Assembly: GCA_037176725.1 (NCBI GenBank)
Contig: JAZBRS010000074.1
Location: 65,166,001 to 65,230,000 of the forward strand
Reading direction: 5' to 3'
DNA length: 64,000 nucleotides
Source: Posidonia oceanica
Taxonomy: Eukaryota; Streptophyta; Magnoliopsida; Alismatales; Posidoniaceae
The stretch's first letter is position 1. Every line of letters starts with the position of its first letter. A program made the position numbers and the translations under genes. Shown piece after piece: positions 10,791 through 22,913 of this stretch. A model generated the notes under the pieces. The model searched no databases, was not told the DNA's origin, and saw only the letters and a list, made by a program, of their open reading frames with translations.

Positions 10791-13700
10791 TGTAGTAATC
10801 CCAGTGTTCAGATCGTCCATGCACACTGCCAAAGCTCGCGTGCACCGATCAGAATCAGGTTCACTATTAGCAGTTGTGTCCGAGAAGGAAGACTTAACTC
10901 GAAAACACTTAAAAAAGGAAAAAAAGGAAAGGAAAGAAGGAGATAAGACAAATCAGAGTCGCCACCGTGTCTAATAAGTCGGGAGACAAGGAAAATCGGG
11001 GAAATGCGTGGATAAACACGTAAAACCAAACAAAAGATGCAATACGATGCAATGCAAATGAAATGAGATGCAAATGAGATGCAAATGATGTGACTCGTGC
11101 CTAGGATAAGGGCAATATGGTCATCGCCGGCCAAGAGAAAGGGCAAGGACTCCTGTTACGTGCGGGGAAGGTGTTAGGCACCCCCGACACGCCCGAGAAT
11201 AGGTCTTTCTAGGCTTACGCTCGCATACGCAGGGAAATGCATACTTTGAATGCCCAAGTGCCATGAATGCCTAATTAGATGCTCATAGGTGTGCTCTAAG
11301 TGATGGAATGCGTGCAAGGAATTAAACGTGCAATCTAAGCGCTCAGCAACGCTGTCTGTGTTCCGAACCGAGCAAACCCTGGTTCGTGAGAACTTCAGGC
11401 AGTAAGCATCACTGCCCTAAATGCAAATGCAGGTGATAAAACAAAACATCGGTAAAACCAGGCAATGCAGGCGACATGAAAAGGAAAACAACGTCAAACA
11501 CGCACAACGGTGCGAGAAACAAAAGTTGGCACGCAAAACGATGTAGGAAACAAAGTAGGCACGTAAAACGGTGCAAGAAACAAAGCGGGCACGCAAAACG
11601 GTGCAAAAGCAAGCGAAAACAGGCGATGCAAGAACAAGCGAACCAAAACATCGTAAAAGCCATGCAATGCAGATGTAGAAACATGCAAAGGAGAAGAGTA
11701 AAATAAGTAAGGAGAGGCAAGCGGTGTAAGTGTGAAAACAAACACCGCTTAAGGACCACGTAATGCAGGTGTGAAGACCTACAAGGGGAAAATGAAGCAA
11801 GCAGAGGGATCACCACTATCCTGTGACTGTTTCCCACTAAACCGTCCCACGATGTGTCTCGCACGCTGCCAAAAGTTCGCGGTGCAATCGGATCGTGGAA
11901 AAGGGGGAAGAAGGTCGCGATCAGTAGTGAATCCAAGGAGAACTCAACCCAAAGACACTAAGAATACGCGAAAAGAGGAAGTAGAGTGGATAGGCAAGAA
12001 GGGAGGCCTAATCTACATGCATGGAAAATGCGGTGCGAAAACAATGCATGCAATGCAAGTGATATGCAATAAAGTGCTATGCAGAGGTTCAGAAGGACTT
12101 ACCTTGGAGAAATGAGGCCTGATCAGAGGTAGACTTGGTCAGCATGGGAGTCCGCTCCACCAGGGTGATCCAGGTAACTTGGTTGCGAAGATCTGGCGGT
12201 TCGATCGGGCGTTGCACAGGCCTCAAGATCAGAAGACCCAAGAACTAGGAGAGGAGAAGGAATCTAAGTGTAAAAGAGTCCTAAGGGTGTGCAGAACAGG
12301 TCCTCTCACATGCATGGGAGCTAAAAGTACTTAAAAGTGTGCAAAAAATGCTAAGTGCAGTGATGAATGGGTGCAATGCATGCAAAAATGCAAGAAAAGG
12401 ACCTAAATGTGATTAAAATGCAAACCTAGGGACCTAGATGCAATGATTTTGAAAAGTTAGGGACCTATATGCATTGATTTTGAAAAGTTAGGGACCTGGA
12501 TGCAACTAAATGCAAAACCAAGGACCTAAATACAATGTTTTGAAAACCTGGGGACCTAAATGCATTGTTTTTGAAAACTTGGGGGCCTAAATGCAAATAA
12601 AATAAGTTTCTGGGTTTTTTAATAATGCAATAAGGTTTTGAAAGGGATTAAATGAAATCTGAATGGACTAAGGACCTAAATGCAAATGCAAGGAAATGCA
12701 GGGTCAGAAATGCAATGCAATATGGAAAAATACAATTTAAATGAATGCTGTGAATGCATGTAGAGGACTAAAATGCAATTTAAAAACATGCAGGGGCTAA
12801 AATGCAATTTAATATGGTAAAGTATGCAATTAAATGATTTTTCTAACATGCAGAGGACTAAAATGCAATTTGAAAACATGCAGGGGCTAAAATGCAATTT
12901 AATATGGTAAAGTATGCAATTAAATGATTTTTCTAACATACAGAGGACTAAAATGCAATTTGAAAACATGCAGGGGCTAAAATGCAATTTAATATGGTAA
13001 AGTATGCAATTAAATGATTTTTCTAACATGTAGAGGACTGGAAAGCAATAACAAAATAAAACAGGATAAAAGTGCAATGCAATATGGTAAAATACGAAAT
13101 TAAATGAATTTAACAACTGAGCAGAGGACTGATTTGCAAATAAAATAAACAACAGGACTTAAGAGCAATGTAATAAGGTAAAAGCAGGCATTTAAATGAC
13201 ATTTAACAAGCACAGGACCTAGATGCAAAATAAATAAACTACTGGGCTAAAAACTAAGAGACTGAAAAGTATTTTAAACTACAGCAGGACTAGCATGCAA
13301 ATAAAAGAAATAACTGGGCTAAAACTAAAGAAAACTTTAAAAGCTTTGAACTACAGAGGACTAACATGTAATAAAAATAAGTGGTAGGATCAAAAGTAAA
13401 TGATATCAGAAGTTTTTAAACTACAGTAGGACTGACATGCAAATAAAAGAAACTACATATTTTTCATGCAATTTTGTATAGTTTTTATTCAGATTTAAAT
13501 CAAACTTAAACTGTGGCTGGATCGGAAAGCAAATAAATAAAACTGCAAGGCAGAAATGCAATATGATGGCAAAATTCCTAAGTTAACAAAAAAATAAAAC
13601 GAAAGCAAACGTACGGTATTAAAAAATTCAAAACACTGTAGTAGGAGAGTTGCAGGGTCTGTGCCGGAGAAGAGGGCACGATCCGACGGTGCTGGAGGGT

Positions 13701-16577
13701 CGGTGAGCTGCGGTGGATCTCCCTGGAGGCCGGAGGTTGGTTGGTGAGGCATGATGGAGGCCTGAGCACGTCGGAGGAGGCGGCGGAGCTCTGCAGGAAG
13801 TGCTGGAGTTGGACCGGAGACTGCGGGCGCTCCCGGCGGAAACGGAGAACGGGGTGAGGTTCCTGGAACCTCCACGGTGCTCAGAGCGTCGACGGCGAAG
13901 CAGGCGGATGTCCGGAGCAAGGTTGCGCCCAGAGGGCTCGTTGGAGAAGAAAGGTCAGCGGCGGCGACGACCCGACGCGACAGGGACCAAAACCTATTTC
14001 TAATGGGCTGGGGAGCAAGAGGAGGAGAAAACTAAGCTAAAGGTGCGATCAAGTACCTTTTTCCGTGGCTGATGTGCTCCCCCGACGTCGGTGGTTTGAG
14101 CAGAGGTCGGCGGTGACGGTGCAGCTGCTGCTGGTGCTTACGGCGGCACGCGACAATCTGGATCGTCTCCTGGCGATGCTCTAGAGCTCCGAGACAGCAC
14201 GGGCGCGAGCTTGCTGGCCAGAGGGAAGAAAATGCGAAAATGGGTGCTGCTGGTTCTGCCGGAGGTGGGGTGGCGAGCTGTTGCTCCCCGAGCTGGTTGG
14301 AAGCTTCTGGTGGATTGCTGGAGGTCTGGTGATGGTGAGGGAGGCTTCAAATTGGACTGAGGAAGGCTATGCTAGGTGGTGGATTTTGGACAAGAAACGG
14401 GCGTAGGTGTTTGCTGTGGTTGGTTCGGGCTGTGGTGGGTGTCTGGGTGGAGGGTCGGGAGGTCTGGGAAGGTGGTGTTTCGGTGAGTTCTGGGGAGGAT
14501 TTTGGGAGAGTTTTGAGGTCTGTGGTGCGGGGAATTCTGAGGTGGAGGGGAGTCTGTGCTAGTGAGTGGATGCTCGAGTGTTTGGGGTGGAATTTGGGTC
14601 GAGGCTGGGCGTGGAAGGAGGGGAAGTGGATGCTAGATGATCGGGTGTGGTTTGGGGATGAAGATGTAGGAGTTTGGAGGTGGAGATGGGTCTGATGCTG
14701 GGAGAAGGAAGATGCTGGGATTTTTCAGAAGGAGAAGGAGGAGGATTCTGGGCTCTCATGCTCTCTCTCTGATTCTCTCAATTGGCAAAAGGTGAAGGAG
14801 GAGGAGGAGTGGCTTGGTTTTAACAAGGAGGAGCTGGAGCGACTGGTGCGAGCGGTGGATTCAAATCCATGGATGCGGGGAGACTGCAGCTGATAGGAGG
14901 GTTGACCGGCGAGGCGACGTGCAAGTAAATGTCGTCGCAGAAGATGCGGCCAAGGATGGGAAGGCTGAGAGAGGGTGTGAGAGCAGAGGGATGGCAGTTG
15001 GCTGATGCTGATGGAGGGAGAAATTCGGATTTTAAAAACCGAGGGAAGGCTGTGCTGTTGGTCGCAGGAGAAAAGCAGAAGGAAGAAGAAGTAGAAGGGA
15101 AGGAGGAGGAGGATTCAGGTGGGCTGGGCTGGATCTACGGGAAAAAGAAAGGAAAAAAGAAAAGAAAGAAAGGAGGAGAGAAGGATGGAGTGGGCCGGGC
15201 CTGACTAAAATAAAAGAAAAGAAGAAAGAAAAGAAGGGAGATTGGGAGAGAGAAAAAGAAGAAAGATTGGAATAAAATAAAAAAGGATTTAGAAATATTT
15301 TAGAGTAATTGTTTTTAAGTTAAGATTTTTAGTTAGGATTTAAAGGATTGTTTTAATTTTTTAAATTAGGGTTAAGAGGGGTTTTACTTTTGATTTTATA
15401 ATTTTTCTTAAGTTTTTCTTTAAATTGTTTTTTATGTTGGTTTTAAATGTTTGTTAAGTTTTTTAATTTATTTTTAAGTTAAGTTTTTCTTGTTAAGTTT
15501 TTCCTCTTTTTCTTTTTTAATTAAGTCTTTTAAATTGTTTTGTGTTTTTAATTGTTTCTTTAGATTTGTTAATTGTTTGCTGTTGATTACTCATCCTAGG
15601 TTTTTTTATTGTTTCTTCTTTCCTAGGATTTACTTTTGATTCTTGTTATTTTTAAAAGGGTTCTTTCTTTTTGTTTGTTTTGATTATATTTTTCTTTTGT
15701 TTGTTTTTTAATAGCATTTCCCTTTTGTTTGTTTTATATTTTTTGGATTGCTTCTTAGTTTTTAGTTGCTTTTTAGCTGGAATTTTCTTTTAATTGTTTG
15801 TCCAAGTTTTTTAATTATTTCTTTTTAAGGTTTTGATTTGTTTCTTCTTGTGTTTTCCTTTTTTAATTAGAGTTTTAAAGGTTTAATGTGGAAGAAAGGA
15901 AAAGAAAAAAGAGAGGAAGAAGAAAAGAAAGAAAGGGAGAAAGAAAGAAAGAGAGAGAGGGGAGGAAAGAAATTAAAGATTAGAAAATCAAGAGATAAAA
16001 TAAAATGAAATAAAAATACAGATAAAATAAAGGGAGGAGAGAAGCACAAGGTGGGCCCACTGGAAAGCAAGAATAGGAGAAAGAAGGAGAGGAAAAGAAG
16101 GAGAATGAGAAGGAGGATAGAGAGGAGAGAGAAAAGGATAATTTGGAGAGAGAAAAGGATGATTTGGAGAGATGAGAGGGATAAAGGCTTGGAATTGGAG
16201 TGGGATTGGGTGAGTGTGTGACCTAGGGTTTCTAAGGTTTGACCTAGGGTTTGAAGTGGGATTTTGGAAGGTTTTTGGAAGGATTATTGGGTCTAGAAAA
16301 AGGGGGGTTTTACCTAGGTTTTCTAGGGTTTTTGGGAGTGATTATGGTGGGAGATTCTAAGGGTTTTTTGGAGGGTTTTCTAGGTTAGGAAGGATGGATT
16401 TTCCTATGGTTTTTGGGTGATCTTTTGGATTAGAAAATGGGTGTAGTTCTCGGTTTGGTTTTGGGTTTGGATGAAGTTTTGGTTTGAAAAAAAGAGTGTG
16501 GTTTTGGGTTTAGGTTAAGGTTCAGAAGCCACCAGAAGGATTCCACTAATTCAGCCTATCAAAATGGGGTGTCTACA
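10791..16577 (-). mobile_element. Element A 3' LTR (5787 bp)
   Basis: Minus-strand LTR, TGTAGACACC at 16577 and CTACA at 10791. The same sequence recurs as the A 5' LTR (about 5804 bp) and, inverted, as LTR E. Contents on the plus strand: the conserved block (about 11090-11420), a 30-bp array (11511-11620), degenerate 31-bp units (about 12420-12600), a 90-bp tandem repeat, a GC-rich stretch (13600-15150), and T-rich then purine-rich simple sequence (15200-16160). The ORFs in these tracts are compositional. Confidence 0.9.
12763..13038 (-). repeat. 90-bp tandem repeat in A 3' LTR
   Basis: Three copies with a phase of exactly 90 bp, seen from the landmark TTCTAACAT at 12841, 12931 and 13021. 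The same array lies in the A 5' LTR at about 53915-54190 (landmarks 53993, 54083, 54173), so it predates the insertion. Since 90 is a multiple of three it yields a long repetitive antisense ORF that should not be read as a gene. Confidence 0.9.
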
Positions 16578-16590
16578 GATACCCCTCCCT
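16578..16590 (-). other. Polypurine tract of element A
   Basis: Minus strand AGGGAGGGGTATC directly before the 3' LTR TGTAGACACC. Element B has AGGGAGGGGCATC in the same place, and the 30 bases upstream are also nearly identical. It should prime plus-strand DNA synthesis. Confidence 0.85.
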
Positions 16591-17099
16591 GAGCGAGGTC
16601 AAGCGAAGCGAGGTCGCTGCTCAGGGTTGACAAGACACCCCATTTGACTAACGAGAGCACAAAATTGCTATTGGTGTGAGTCACTTATTCGGCGGATGCA
16701 CCGAATGTTGTGGCTCGTTGCCGTAATGCAAAATGCAGGTGCAGATGCTGATGGAATGCAATGTATGTAATGCATGCTAATGCTTATGCAATGCAGATGA
16801 TGTAATGCAGTTAGTCTAGCATGCAATGTTATAAAGAAGTGCAGAATTGATGCAAAAGGATGCTAGAAGAGAAACTGCGATGCAGCGCAAAAATTTGGCA
16901 GCTAGTCCAAACTTGCGCAACAAAGAGGGAAAGAAAGGGGCAGCCTGTCCCCACTCGGGGGAGTAAGCAAGCAAGGCGGTTGGAGCCACGCAGAAGGGGC
17001 AACCGCAACAAAAGAAGCGCGATGGGAGAGGGGCACCCTCTCCTACCGCGGGGAGATGCGGGACTTTGTTGTCCTGGAACAAAGTCGCGCGGAGGAAGT
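16591..17099 (-). other. Spacer between polypurine tract and hairpin array, element A
   Basis: No gene seen. The part next to the polypurine tract is almost the same as in B (49000-49082). The rest is unique sequence with short inverted repeats of G/C runs near 16930-16970. Confidence 0.5.
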
Positions 17100-17815
17100 G
17101 ATAAGATATCGGACTTATCGGCCGGAGGATGATAGTTTACGGTCCTATCAACCAGAAGCGATAGTTTACGGTCCTATCAACCGGAAGTGATAGTTTACGG
17201 TCCTATCAACCGGAAGCGATAGTTACTAGATATCAGCCGGAAAACATGATTGCGTAGGATAGTTTCAGATATCAGCCAGAGAGCGATAGTTTACGGTCCT
17301 ATCAACCGGAAGCGATAGTTTACGGGCCTATCAACCGGAAGCGATAGTTTACGGTCCTATCAACCGGAAGCGATAGTTTACGATCCTATCAACCGGAAGT
17401 GCAATCATGAGTGATAGTTACTGGATATCAGTCAGAAAACGCAAATGCCCGCGATAGTTTTGGATATTAGCCAGAGAGTGATAGTTTACGGTCCTATCAA
17501 CCGGAAAGGGGCGTTTGCTAGTGATAGTTACTAGATATCAGGCGGAAAACACAACTGCAGGTGATAGTTTTGGATATCAGCCAAAGAGAGATGAGTTTCG
17601 GATCATCAGCCAGAGAATGATAGTTTACGGTCCTATCAACCGGAAGCGATAGTTTACGGTCCTATCAACCGGAAGGTGCAGTTGTGAGTGATAGTTATTG
17701 GATATCAGTCGAAAGAGTGATGAGTTTCGGATCATCAGCCGGAGAACGATAGTTTACGGTCCTATCAACCGGAAGCGATAGTTTACGGCCTATCAACCAG
17801 AAAGGGGTGATTGAT
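17100..17815 (-). repeat. Hairpin satellite block of element A, 29-bp type
   Basis: Many copies of a 29-bp unit holding GATAG, a short loop and CTATC, followed by AACCGG. They are mixed with diverged units carrying GATATC. Each unit can fold on itself (GATAG pairs with CTATC). One copy of the 39-bp type stands at the left edge (17100). The block lies just upstream of the 3' LTR, after the DUF7745-like ORF. Confidence 0.85.
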
Positions 17816-17824
17816 TGATTGATT

Positions 17825-18097
17825 GATAAGATATCGGACTTATCGGCCGGCAAAGGAATGGGTGATAAGATATCGGACTTATCGGCTAGCAAAAGAATGA
17901 GTGATAAGATATCGGACTTATCGGCTGGCAAATGAATGGATGATAAGATATCGGACTTATCGGCCGGTAAAAGAATAGGTGATAAGATATCGGACTTATC
18001 GGCCGTCAAATGAATGGGTGATAAGATATCGGACTTATCGACCGGCAAATGAATGAGTGATAAGATATCGGACTTATCGGTCGGCAAGAGAATAGGT
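17825..18097 (-). repeat. Hairpin satellite block of element A, 39-bp type, seven copies
   Basis: Seven head-to-tail copies of 39 bp, each starting GATAAGATATCGGACTTATC, in which GATAAG pairs with CTTATC around a short loop. Because 39 is a multiple of three, the minus strand is open through the array and gives a 13-residue repeat (core DKSDILS). There is no other sign that it is translated. Confidence 0.9.
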
Positions 18098-18577
18098 TTT
18101 GCGAGAGCAGATCATCCCGTGATATCCAGGAATATCATGGGGGAAAGAGAGGGGGAATGATACCAAGGGGCGGTCAAAAAGATGCCCCTGGTATCAGGAT
18201 GATGCCAGCGGTTGGCCAACGCGTTCTTGGCATCGAAAGGGAAGGTGAAGACAAAACTGACGTGTTTGTTAGACGAGTAGTTTGGGGTACCAGCCCTTGG
18301 AAAAAGATCCGGATGATGGTGCTCGGCGGCTTTGCTTGCTTGGATGGCGTGGGTCAGCACTCGGATCGATTGAGGAGGACTTCATGCAGTATTTGGCAGC
18401 AAGTCTGGCCAGGGGCCCTACAATATGATTGATGCGATCATACATGCATTGGAGCAGACTTGAAATACAAACAAGTGGCTCAGAACGCCTTTGTATTAAT
18501 AGAACTTGATTACACGCCTGTGGCAGGCCAAGAGATACAGCATAAGAACTGAACAAGCAAACAGCTCCACAGATGCC
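18098..18577 (-). other. Region after the DUF7745-like ORF in element A, with conserved hairpin
   Basis: No gene seen. Inverted repeat GATACCA...TGGTATC with G/C runs (about 18157-18193). Element B has a cleaner form of it at 46842-46869, followed in the element sense by the same GGGGCATCTTTTT word. The part at about 18430-18577 corresponds to B 46382-46500. Confidence 0.5.
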
Positions 18578-19778
18578 CTAGTCGATTCGAGCTTTCTTTG
18601 ACTTTCTGGAGTCGGGGAATAGGGGAGCGCCAGGAGGTATCTCACTGATGGGCCAGAGCACTTGCACCTTTGTCAGGTATTCAGGAATGCATCCCGAGCC
18701 TTGTGCGGATGCTATGTCAGTAGACCGCACTCCATGCTGCATCAGATCAGCGAGCTCAGTTGTAGCAGATGTCGAACCAAATGGATATGTCTGGAGGAGC
18801 CCGGGGGCGGTGCTGTCTATGAAGGCACCCTGTTGGAGGCCATACTGCCACATGACCCAGATGGGATGATACTCCACACCTCCAGTGAATCCTGGCAGCA
18901 CAACAAGTCACGCATCGCGGGTGCCAAAGAAGATAGTGAAAGGCTCAGCCGCGGATGGAATGATGCGCCATGCTACGGTGTCGTCCGTCAGCTCTGAAAG
19001 TTTCTTGTATTCTTCTAGGACGCTCTTGATTGTCCTAGCATGGTCGCTATTGCAGTATGTCTCGATAGCATTGCCCGGGGGCACAGTATGTCCAGTTCTA
19101 AATGTGCAGCCAGCCAGATCTGTACTAGCACTCCGCAGCTGTGGAAGTGGCGGCAGCGGTGAGAGATGCGGTCCAGCCCATGGTAAGTTTTAGCCAAGAC
19201 AACTGATGCCAGGTCTATCTTCCTAGTCACCACAGCTAGTGTGATTTCAGCAATTTCTATCGCAACTGTCATCTGGCCATGCATGAATATCAGCTGGCCC
19301 AGAAATCGGGTGACGAATCCTCGAAGCCAAAGATCATCATCGAGCTCAACACGCTTGTCCACAATCTCATCAAAGTAAGTCAATCACAGCATGGGCGTAA
19401 GGCCGCTGGTGCAAATCAATCTTTGCTGGCACCAATCAGTAGAGAGCCCAGATAGCTTACGCAGGACCGTTATGTACTTGTCACGCCTCATGAAGATGGG
19501 CGGTCCCATTAGCCAGGAGAAGCCACAGATTCGGTGCACCTCCTCCAGTGTGGGTGTCAGCTCTGTCCTTCCGAAGCGGAAGACATGGTGTGCCGGCTTC
19601 TAGAATCTTGTGGCAGCACACAGGAGGTGTCGGCTTACTTCGACATCAGCCGCTTCAGCAGTTTAGTTGGTATGCCCCTGAGGCGCAGCTTTTCATAGTC
19701 ATCCTGGGTGAGCTTGCCAATCCAACCCCGCAGGGTCTCAGAGCAGTGTACTGGGGTCTCGAGAGTGGGGTAACCCAT
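18578..19778 (-). pseudogene. DUF7745-like (plant mobile domain-like) accessory ORF of element A, broken
   Basis: Extra ORF between integrase and the 3' LTR, in sense with pol. The start is the ATG at 19778, homologous to that in B. The reading follows B along nearly its whole length: an N-terminal part with RGIPTKLLK, then HHVFRFGR-ELTPTLEEVHRICGFS, MGPPIFMRRD, LWLRGFVTRFLGQLIF, VQIWLAAHLELD, and a C-terminal part MLPGFTGGVEYHPIWVMWQYG to the stop at 18578. These features fit the plant DUF7745 family, known from uncharacterised plant proteins; molecular function unknown. A 1-base loss near codon 40, an in-frame stop soon after, and further breaks near 19385 and 18900 disable it. The family call is from memory of the family, not a search. 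Confidence 0.75.
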
Positions 19779-21262
19779 GGCGCAGGCCGCAGAGTGAAAC
19801 AGATAGATGCTGCAGAATCTTCAAGGTACCTGTTATCAAGGCTGTAGATAGTCAGATCACACAGGTATATAATCGTTAACTGAAAGCAGAATTTGAGGCT
19901 GGTAAAGCAGTTCAATATATTCAGCAGTTAACATCAGAACATAGCAGTTAAGCACATATAAGCAGGGGGATTCTGTTGACACGAGGGTGGAGACTGGCAG
20001 GAGTTCTGGACCAGCGCAACTCGAACGGCGTCAACGTGTGCTTGGTAAGAGTACTGTCTTAGAGCCGAGGCAAGTTTGCAGAGCGGAATGATTGAAAAGA
20101 GGGAAGGGATGATTGGAGATGCAGATATGCATGATGCGGGTTAATATGCTTTAAATATGATTGGTATACTTTGCCCTCAGCATACGGAGTGCTTTGGTGC
20201 CTACTGTAGAGAAAGAGGGTGGTCCCTGACTCACTGGGCCCTACTTAGACTCCTAACTTGTTGGTGGCACTCCGGAAGGGGTATTGATGGTATTCAGGTG
20301 GTGGTGTGGTGAGGGCAGGCTACCTGCCAAACTCTTCAGGACCTACACCTACTTTTTCTCTCTCCTTTTTTGTTTTCTCCCACATGGGTGTGCAGGCTTT
20401 CTCTGCCCCTGGCTTAGAGGTGATGGGTGTCTATCTTTGAGGTGGGCGAGCTGTAGACCGTTTAGGCTTGCACCCTTGGTTCCCTTCTAGGATATGGGGG
20501 ATAATATTGCCTGTATTTTTGAGGCTGACTTTTGTCCAACCCCTTTCCTTTTTCTCTTTTTTTTTCTTTTCTTACTTGCTTTCTTTTCCTTTTTTTTTTC
20601 TCTTTTTTGTGTGCTTGGTCTTCTTCTTTTTCTCTCTCTCTTTTTTTTTTCACAGGCTTCTGCTATCCCTATTTTGGAGGTAGAAAGGGTGCATAGGTTC
20701 ATGGATGTGGGCTTTGGGTCTCCTCTGCGATGAGCAGAAGGAGCAAGGTTAGACTGCACACCCCTATCTCTAGGGCCAGCTTCTGTCTTCGCCTTATGTT
20801 CCTTTTATATGTGCCCAAGCTTAGACATCTACTCTCTTTTTTGAGCTCACATCCTAGCATTTTTTCTCCCTCTAGAGGTGTATGTCCTATGAGTTTGGGC
20901 AATTCGCCTGTCCTGATGGGTGGTGGCTCCCTCACTAGCTAAGACATCCGAGTAGTGTCAGGTGAGGCAAGGTGGACTCCTTCCAGAGCAGGCAAGCACT
21001 TCCAGTTTTCATCACTGGGCAAAATGCAATGCATGATTTATGAGGATGACAATGATGATTTCAAAAAGGATGATGTTCGGAAAGGACAAAATGCATGAGG
21101 ATGTGCAGTGGAGCAGAAATGCAAGAGAAGGATAGAAGAAGCATGTGAAAATATAGGAGTAGAGATGCAAGGGGCAAGATAAGAGATGCGAGGAGATGTA
21201 CAAAGAGTGAGAATGCAAGCGACTAGATGGGGGAGAAGCATCTGCAACAGGGTTGCCCCAGG
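19779..21262 (-). other. Untranslated post-pol region of element A
   Basis: Lies between the pol stop and the DUF7745-like ORF; no convincing gene. It matches B 43667-45179 in parts. On the minus strand it has a purine-only-like tract of about 110 bases (20541-20651), and a pyrimidine-containing stretch ending in ACAG before GTACC (AG end at 19830), which resembles a 3' splice site about 50 bases before the ORF start. Confidence 0.6.
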
Positions 21263-22913
21263 CTACTGATAGTACTTCTTGAGGTAGCATAGGTTGACGG
21301 GCTCAGACTACTCGACCTGATCCATGTCCTCAAGAGTTACAGCGCCGCCCGAGAAGACCTGGTTGACCACAAAGGGGCCACGCCAATTAGGTCGAAATTT
21401 CCCTCGACCGTCAGGTAAATGAATGGCGTGCAGAACAAGGTCTCCTGACTGGAAGCCTTTAGGCTGAACCTTCTTCAAGTATGATCTGGCCATTCGCTTC
21501 TGGTAACAGTGAGCATTATGCATAGCTTGCAGCCTGTGCTCATCAATCAGATTTAGTTGGACGCAGCGGTCTTCGACCCATTCTGCTTCTTCCAACTCAG
21601 CTTCCTGTAGGATCCGTAGTGATGGGATCTCTACCTCGATAGGCAGCACCGCCTCCATGCCATACACCAGAGAGTATGGGGTGGCTCCTGTTGAAGTCCG
21701 GACAGATGTCCTGTACGCCCAGAGTGCGTAAGGAAGCTTGTTGTGCCAGTCCTTATGAGTTTGCGCCATCTTTTTCAGGATCTTAACCAAGTTCTTGTTG
21801 GCGGACTCTACTGCGTCATTCATTTGCGGCCGATAAGGCGAGGATCTGTGGTGTTTGATGTTAAAGCTCTGCAGATAGTCTTCGATCCTCTTGGCAATGA
21901 AATTCGTGCCATTATCAAAGATGAGTGCATGTGGGACCCCATACCGGGCTATGATATTGTTCCTGATAAACTTTTCTGTAGCCACGGCTGTTACTGTTTT
22001 GTAAGAGGCCGCTTTCACCCACTTGGTAAAGTAATCGATCGCTACCAGAATGTAGCAATGACCATTAGAAGCTGCAGGGTGGATGGCGCCAATGACATCA
22101 ATCCCCAGGTGGAGAAGGGCCACGGCGACGACATGCTGTGCAATTCTTATGGGGGCGTCCGAATGAAGTTGCCATGCACTTGGCAGTTGTGGCATCTGCC
22201 CACGAACCGGCAGCAGTCTGCTTCCATAGTTAGCCAAAAGTATCCTTGAAGCATTATCTTCTTAGCCAGGAGGATGCCGTTCATGTGTAGGCTGCAAGTC
22301 CCTGCATGCACTTGAAGCATCAGCGTGTCAGCCTCCGATTTGTTCAGGTAGGGTAGGAGCATTTGATTGTATGACCTTCTGTACAACTGTCCCGCCCCTA
22401 GTACATACTTTGATGCCAGACGCGTCAGAGTTCTTTTATCTGTTGCTGAGGTACCGGGTGGAAGGCTGCCAACTCCAGGAAAGCTTTTATGTCGTGATAC
22501 CAGGGCTTCTCCTCTGCTGGATCTGCCTCTTCTATGTTCTTGCAGTGCGCAGGCTGCTCTATACGAGTAACAGATACATCCACTATGCCGTCTTCAGGTA
22601 TGCTGAGCCAGGACGCCAGGGTTGCCAACGCATCTGCATATGCGTTCCTTGCTCGGTTCATGTATGTGAAGCGGATGCTCGTGAACTGTTCTACCAGCTT
22701 CAGCAGGTGTTCATGATATGGCAGTAACTTTGGATCCTTTGTCTTCCAGTCGCCATTTACTTGAGAAATCACTAGCATAGCATCACCGTGCACTAGCAGC
22801 TTCTGTACCTCATGCTCGAGGGCAACATTCAGTCCTAGGATGCATGCCTCATACTCTGCCTCGTTGTTGGTGCATTTGAAGGTTAGCTTCCTGGCGAAAG
22901 GAATCATCTGTCC
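21263..22913 (-). pseudogene. pol: Second RNase H and integrase, element A pol (broken)
   Basis: Continues the pol frame after a stop at 22914. The archaeal-type RNase H begins in the preceding segment (YFDGAVNKKG) and continues here with NNEAEYEACI and RNAYADALATLAS; this second RNase H marks the Tat lineage. The integrase has a zinc domain (HAG...LHMNG, CHNC) and a catalytic core with D in GIDVIG, D in FDNG, and E 35 residues later in AVESANK. The tail ends in CYLKKYYQ at 21263, matching B. Defects: a frameshift near 22455, another near 22150-22240, and a TAG at 21308. No chromodomain is visible. Role: cDNA integration into host DNA. Confidence 0.85.

Noticed and set aside
12676..13152. 158-codon ORF with 30-residue repeats, and its twin at 53828-54304
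   Set aside because: Product of the 90-bp tandem repeat (a multiple of three) inside both A LTRs; the sequence is antisense to no known gene and shows only repeat character.
16200..16560. CTAGGGTTT-like words (and ACCCTAA-like words at 1080-1270) as telomeric repeat
   Set aside because: Irregular spacing and sequence, part of LTR ends in several copies; not a tandem TTTAGGG array.
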